A stretch of 8,672 nt of DNA from positions 14,800 to 23,471 of the forward strand of contig FR879556.1 in the NCBI GenBank assembly GCA_000434475.1, written 5' to 3'. The stretch is from Dialister sp. CAG:486. Lineage in GTDB: Bacteria; Bacillota; Negativicutes; Veillonellales; Dialisteraceae. The notes under the pieces are model-generated. The model worked only from the letters and a program-made list of their open reading frames with translations, was not told where the DNA came from and ran no database searches. The position numbers and the translations under genes were made by a program. Of this stretch, positions 5,853 through 8,672 are shown piece by piece (position 1 is the stretch's first letter; each line of letters opens with the position of its first letter).

Positions 5853-7274
5853 ATGGATTTGAATCTTGAATTGCTGAATGCGATCGATAGTTTTGTATGG
5901 GGACCGCCGCTCTTGGTACTGCTGGTAGGGACGGGCATCCTCCTGACGCTTCGTCTGAAGTTCCTGCAGATCTTCCAGTTGCCGAAGGCACTGGGACTGA
6001 TCTTCAAAGCACAGAATAAGGGAAACGGGGATATCGACTCCTTCAAAGCTCTCTGCACAGCACTTTCTGCTACGGTAGGCACAGGGAATATCGTAGGTGT
6101 CGCGACAGCGATCGCTGCCGGCGGCCCGGGCGCTATTTTCTGGATGTGGATGGCCGCATTCTTCGGAATGGCCACCAAGTATGCCGAAGGTCTTCTGGCG
6201 GTGAAATATCGTGAAGTGGACTCCAAAGGCGAGATCGCCGGCGGCCCGATGTTCTACATCAAGAATGGTATGGGTCCCAAGTTCAAATGGCTGGGATCGC
6301 TCTTTGCCATCTTTGGTATATTGGTCGCTTACTTCGGTATCGGTACTTTCGCTCAGGTGAATTCCATCGTCGATATCACCAAAATGACGATCGGTCTCGA
6401 TCCTATGTGGACCGCTCTCATCCTGACCATTCTGGTCGCAGCGATCACCTTGGGCGGGCTGCAGTCTATCGCATCGGCCGCTGCGAAGATCGTTCCGGCT
6501 ATGGCAGTGATTTACTTTATTTCTACGATCGGTGTACTTGTGTATTTCGCAGACAAGGTGCCTGCAGCCATTCAGACCATCGTGTACAGTGCCTTCTCCG
6601 GAAGTGCAGCAGCCGGCGGTTTCCTGGGTGCGACAGTGATGCTTGCGATGAGAAATGGTATCGCCAGAGGCGTATTCTCCAATGAATCCGGCCTCGGCTC
6701 TGCTCCTATCGTAGCTGCTGCCGCTAAGACCAAATGGCCTGCAGAACAGGGTCTGATCTCTATGACCGGTACCTTCATCGATACCATCATCATCTGCACA
6801 CTGACCGGTCTTTCTATCGTCGTTTCCGGCGAATGGATGAATGGTCTCAACGGTGCAGCACTCACGAATGCCGCTTTTAAAGATGCATTCCCCGTATTCG
6901 GCGGCTATATGCTGATGATCGGGCTGATCCTCTTCGCTTTCACCACCATCCTCGGATGGAACTACTATGGGGAACGCTGCATGATCTATCTCTGCGGCAC
7001 GAAGGGTGTCCTTCCCTATCGCGTCATCTTCATCATCCTCGTCGCAAGCGGCGCATTCCTGAAACTTGAAGCCATCTGGGTCCTGGCGGATATCGTCAAT
7101 GGTCTCATGGCTATTCCAAACCTGATCGCCCTTCTGGCTCTCTCCGGCGTCGTCGTAAGAGAGACAGCTAAATATTTCGACCATCTCAAAACTGGTAAAG
7201 CATACGAAGAATACGAAGATTTAGATCCCAGCAAGGTCACAACGTCCAAGGCTCAAGACAGTCTCGCGGACTAG
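5853..7274 (+). CDS. Sodium/alanine or glycine symporter (AGCS family)
   Basis: Inner-membrane symporter of 473 residues, typical for the AGCS family, which imports alanine or glycine with Na+. Multiple hydrophobic helices cover residues about 12-435. Family hallmarks are TVGTGNIVGV at 74-83, GGPGAIFWMWM at 90-100 followed by FGMATKYAE at 104-112, FGIGTFAQVNS at 161-171, NESGLGSAP at 277-285, and GWNYYGER at 368-375. The C-terminal tail after 440 is charged and cytoplasmic. GGAGGGAG (5837-5844) precedes the ATG by about 9 nt, and this start matches the usual N-terminus LLNAIDSFVWGP. The upstream glycine riboswitch makes glycine the likely substrate or signal. The gene forms a single-gene unit. 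A remnant of a related gene lies at 8505-8564. Confidence 0.96.
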   Translation: MDLNLELLNAIDSFVWGPPLLVLLVGTGILLTLRLKFLQIFQLPKALGLIFKAQNKGNGDIDSFKALCTALSATVGTGNIVGVATAIAAGGPGAIFWMWMAAFFGMATKYAEGLLAVKYREVDSKGEIAGGPMFYIKNGMGPKFKWLGSLFAIFGILVAYFGIGTFAQVNSIVDITKMTIGLDPMWTALILTILVAAITLGGLQSIASAAAKIVPAMAVIYFISTIGVLVYFADKVPAAIQTIVYSAFSGSAAAGGFLGATVMLAMRNGIARGVFSNESGLGSAPIVAAAAKTKWPAEQGLISMTGTFIDTIIICTLTGLSIVVSGEWMNGLNGAALTNAAFKDAFPVFGGYMLMIGLILFAFTTILGWNYYGERCMIYLCGTKGVLPYRVIFIILVASGAFLKLEAIWVLADIVNGLMAIPNLIALLALSGVVVRETAKYFDHLKTGKAYEEYEDLDPSKVTTSKAQDSLAD

Positions 7275-7354
7275 CATCAGGTCCTGATATAACATATTAT
7301 TTCCTCCCTGAAGGTTTTCCCATTTTCCTTCCCGGCGGCATAATATGACACCCC

Positions 7355-7451
7355 ATCCGGCAAAGGGCACTCCTTCGGATAAGCCCTCCTAAACTGATCC
7401 AAGGAGTTTGTCGGGCGGCGGGGAAGATCCCCAGAAAGTCTTCCCCGCCGC
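7355..7451. other. Strongly structured GC-rich spacer
   Basis: Several stems follow one another: ATCCG (7355-7359) with CGGAT (7376-7380), or alternatively AGGGC (7364-7368) with GCCCT (7383-7387); CTCCT (7386-7390) with AGGAG (7402-7406); and a perfect 13-bp stem GCGGCGGGGAAGA (7415-7427) with its complement at 7439-7451. No T run follows, so this is not an ordinary terminator. A 69-codon frame on the opposite strand (7277-7486) overlaps it but has no clear ribosome site. Function unknown; a 3'-UTR structure of the symporter mRNA or a small RNA are options. Confidence 0.45.
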
Positions 7452-7500
7452 GGAGGCCCTACCTCTTTATAAATGGCGAAATGCATATCTTGAGCAAGGA

Positions 7501-7541
7501 AGTCCGCAGGAGATCTGAACTCCGGCGGGCTTTTGTATTTT
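7501..7541 (+). terminator. Terminator-like hairpin after the symporter gene
   Basis: AGTCCGC (7501-7507) pairs with GCGGGCT (7525-7531) with one G-T pair; an inner stem GGAG (7509-7512) with CTCC (7520-7523) closes the loop, and TTTTGTATTTT follows. It is the most likely end of the symporter transcript, 227 nt past the stop codon. Confidence 0.6.
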
Positions 7542-7802
7542 AGTTAGAAATGAGAAATGGTGGTAGCGGCGTGAAAAAGATGGAAGCGCCGCAGGTTTTA
7601 GAGAGAAGGGATTAGGGATTAGAAAGGGGACTGGCGGTTTCCCCGGGCTGTCATCCCGAGCGAAGTCGAGGGATCTTCATTGCAGAATGGAATCAGCTCT
7701 TATAAGCCTCTATGGAAACGATGACTCGATGCATCGCTTTAAGGCTTTCAAGCAAACGACGTTTGACGGTCTGCAAGAAAGATTTCTCGGCTGCGCTCAA
7801 AA
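7509..7802. repeat. Tandem duplication of about 300 bp, unit 1
   Basis: It starts with GGAGATC, then a T-rich terminator tail, heptamers GTTAG/AAATGAG, a hairpin GCGGCGT (7566-7572) with GCGCCGC (7586-7592), heptamers GGGATTA twice (7608-7621 region), a GGGGACTGGCGG stretch and a MITE-like element. Unit 2 repeats the same order immediately downstream. Unit 1 and unit 2 differ by a few substitutions and by heptamer-sized indels. It carries no convincing gene. Confidence 0.85.
7649..7798. mobile_element. MITE-like element, right end truncated
   Basis: The left end 7649-7686 (TGTCATCCCGAGCG then TCGAGGGATCTTC, ending TTGCAGA) is an inverted copy of the right end starting TCTGCAAGAAAGAT at 7770. 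The right end breaks off after GCTGCGCTC at 7798, exactly where unit 2 of the tandem duplication begins, losing the terminal ATGACGAT present in the second copy. Confidence 0.7.
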
Positions 7803-7835
7803 GGAGATCGGATCTCCTGCGAGCTTTTGTATTTT
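7795..7835 (+). terminator. Second terminator-like hairpin at the duplication junction
   Basis: GCTC (7795-7798) can pair with GAGC (7821-7824), and AGGAGATC (7802-7809) with GATCTCCT (7811-7818), followed by TTTTGTATTTT. It occupies the same place in unit 2 as the hairpin at 7501 in unit 1, with a different sequence but a similar fold. Confidence 0.45.
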
Positions 7836-8110
7836 AGTTAGAAATGAGAAATTAGAAATGAAAAATGGTGGTAGCGGCGCGAAAAAGATGGAAGCGCCGC
7901 AAGTTTTAGAGAGAAGGGATTAGAAAGGGGACTGGCGGTTTCCCCGGGCTGTCATCCCGAGCGAAGTCGAGGGATCTCCATTGCAGAATGGAATCAGCTC
8001 TTATAAGCCTCTATGGAAACGATGACTCGATGCATCGCTTTAAGGGTTTCAAGCAAGCGACGTTTGACGGTCTGCAAGAAAGATTTCTCGGCTGCGCTCG
8101 AAATGACGAT
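7803..8110. repeat. Tandem duplication of about 300 bp, unit 2
   Basis: Same order of parts as unit 1. The hairpin arms are GCGGCGC (7874-7880) and GCGCCGC (7894-7900), perfect here where unit 1 has a G-T pair. The offset to unit 1 is 294 nt at the start, 308 nt after the left heptamers and 301 nt after the right ones: two heptamers more on the left (14 nt) and one fewer on the right (7 nt). Confidence 0.85.
7950..8110. mobile_element. MITE-like element with complete 37-bp terminal inverted repeats
   Basis: The left end from 7951 (GTCATCCCGAGCG) and the reverse complement of the right end (8071-8107) match at 28 of 37 positions, sharing GTCAT, CGAGCG, CGAG, ATCT and TTGCAGA. The element is about 160 bp with no coding capacity. 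It is almost identical to the copy at 7649 apart from the intact right end, and shares only its ends with the element at 1960. Confidence 0.75.
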
Positions 8111-8207
8111 ACGGGGGATGCCTTTTCTAAAAAAGCGGAGAAGCCGCCACCACAAGTTTGAAAGAGACTATTCTTATTCCCTACTTACGAAGTCTCATAG
8201 GAGAAAC

Positions 8208-8453
8208 AGGTTCTGAAGGTTCAAAAGGTTCACAGGTTTCCCATCTTTCGTGAATACCGCATATTTTAAAACTCCGCGGCGCTTAGATCCTTCGACTCAG
8301 TTCTCATGCTTTAGATAAGCCATTCTCTAATATACGACGTTTTTCTCCGCTCAGGATGACGAAATGCGCCGCACCGACCCCTTTGAACCCGTAGAACCCA
8401 CAGAACCTCTTTTGCACGTAATCAAAGGGCGGTATGCCCCACAGGCTAACCCT
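8208..8453. repeat. Composite repeat bounded by inverted 9-nt arrays
   Basis: The left edge is AGGTTCTGA, AGGTTCAAA, AGGTTCACA (8208-8234), period 9. The right edge is TTTGAACCC, GTAGAACCC, ACAGAACCT (8382-8408), period 9 in the opposite orientation. Inside is an inverted copy of the recurrent hairpin element: ACTCC and GCGGCGC at 8271-8282, GCGCCGC and ACC at 8366-8375. Its loop holds a further repeat: AGATCCTTCGACT (8285-8297) and CGCTCAGGATGACG (8348-8361), the two halves of a MITE-type end split by 50 nt. The 51-nt block shared with positions 4-54 closes the right side. The stretch 8111-8207 shows only a degenerate repeat piece and no gene. Confidence 0.7.
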
Positions 8454-8500
8454 AATCCCTAATCCCTAATCCCTAATCCCTAATCCCTAGTCACCAGTCA
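8452..8500. repeat. Heptamer array of seven uninterrupted units
   Basis: Five perfect CTAATCC units (8452-8486) are followed by CTAGTCA (8487-8493) and CCAGTCA (8494-8500). This is the most regular array in the window and it ends five bases before recognisable symporter-like sequence. Confidence 0.95.
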
Positions 8501-8504
8501 CTCA

Positions 8505-8564
8505 AATGAAATTGACAGCCTCGTATGGGGCCCTGTCATGCTTATCCTGCTGGTCGGTACCGGT
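8505..8564 (+). pseudogene. N-terminal remnant of a second AGCS symporter gene
   Basis: The frame starting with AAT at 8505 reads NEIDSLVWGP and then VMLILLVGTG, matching residues 9-28 of the symporter at 5853 (NAIDSFVWGP, PLLVLLVGTG) at 15 of 20 positions. The match stops abruptly after GTG; the frame then runs through unrelated residues to TAA at 8604. The start codon and upstream part are missing, replaced by the heptamer array. The nucleotide sequence differs at many third positions, so this looks like a diverged paralog and not a recent copy of the intact gene. Confidence 0.75.
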
Positions 8565-8593
8565 GAATTCCAACAGGATAGAGGATTTTTTTA

Positions 8594-8672
8594 TTGGCAG
8601 AAATAAGGGCAGGTCAAGGGAGGCAAGAGCTGTGCATAGAAGAGATGAGAATGGCACGCCAGCTTCACTGCC
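8594..8672 (+). CDS. Possible start of an unidentified gene running off the window
   Basis: From TTG 8594 the frame stays open for 26 codons to the window edge (LAEIRAGQGR, then QELCIEEMRMARQLHC), with GAGG at 8581-8584 at a suitable distance. I do not recognise the protein. A second frame, from ATG 8506, is also open to the edge, so the evidence for either is weak. Confidence 0.2.
   Translation, partial: MAEIRAGQGRQELCIEEMRMARQLHC

Noticed and set aside
5790..7184. Long 464-codon frame on the - strand
   Set aside because: It is fully antisense to the symporter gene, is rich in D, E, H and C from reversed codons, has no Shine-Dalgarno or recognisable motif, and would start inside the symporter.
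7277..7486. 69-codon frame on the - strand after the symporter
   Set aside because: It lies over strong hairpins, has no clear ribosome site, and its Arg/Pro-rich part comes from the GC-rich stem. Kept only as a remark in the structured-spacer entry.
7687..8216. Two + strand frames of 78 and 67 codons
   Set aside because: Both are inside the MITE-like and heptamer repeats, and equal positions in the two tandem units do not keep the same frame.
8452..8500. CRISPR array or telomere-like repeat
   Set aside because: Units are 7 nt with no spacers, so it is not CRISPR. Telomere function is unlikely since similar arrays lie inside the chromosome segment at several places.

Overview
The window looks like a chromosomal stretch of a bacterium of the Bacillota. 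Intrinsic terminators, strong Shine-Dalgarno sites, TTGACA/TATAAT-type promoters and a tandem glycine riboswitch all fit. A gut Negativicute such as Dialister is my best guess, but only from general resemblance. No marker gene, rRNA, tRNA or CRISPR array is present to confirm it.

Layout, left to right: (1) the end of a dispersed repeat at positions 4-54; (2) a secreted SGNH/GDSL-type hydrolase (73-1365); (3) about 1 kb without genes (1366-2328), holding composite repeats, a helically phased cluster of DnaA-box-like 9-mers with a terminator inside it (1603-1729), and a MITE-like element with long inverted ends; (4) a ZIP-family metal transporter (2391-3170) with its own promoter, a palindrome at the expected transcription start, and a terminator; (5) a membrane diguanylate cyclase (3363-5228) whose reading frame is cut by one in-frame TAG at 3708; (6) another composite repeat (5270-5457); (7) a promoter, tandem glycine riboswitch, terminator and Na+/alanine(glycine) symporter gene (5517-7274); (8) a final gene-poor 1.4 kb of structured spacer, a ~300 bp tandem duplication, two more MITE-like elements, a repeat bounded by 9-nt arrays, and a heptamer array that runs directly into a remnant of a second symporter gene.

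The four main genes all lie on the + strand but look like separate transcription units, not one operon. The symporter unit is the clearest functional story: glycine sensed in the leader RNA controls a terminator placed just before the transporter start.

The most unusual feature is the intergenic repeat system. Nearly every spacer carries arrays with an exact 7-nt period (CTAATCC, CTAGTCA, CCAGTCA, or GGATTAG/GAATTAG/AAATTAG in the other orientation). They usually flank a GCGGCGC/GCGCCGC hairpin in inverted orientation, often with a 150-160 bp MITE-like element nested inside or beside it. Indels between two tandem copies are exactly +14 and -7 nt, so the arrays evidently change by whole units. 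They resemble the heptameric STRR repeats of cyanobacteria in kind.
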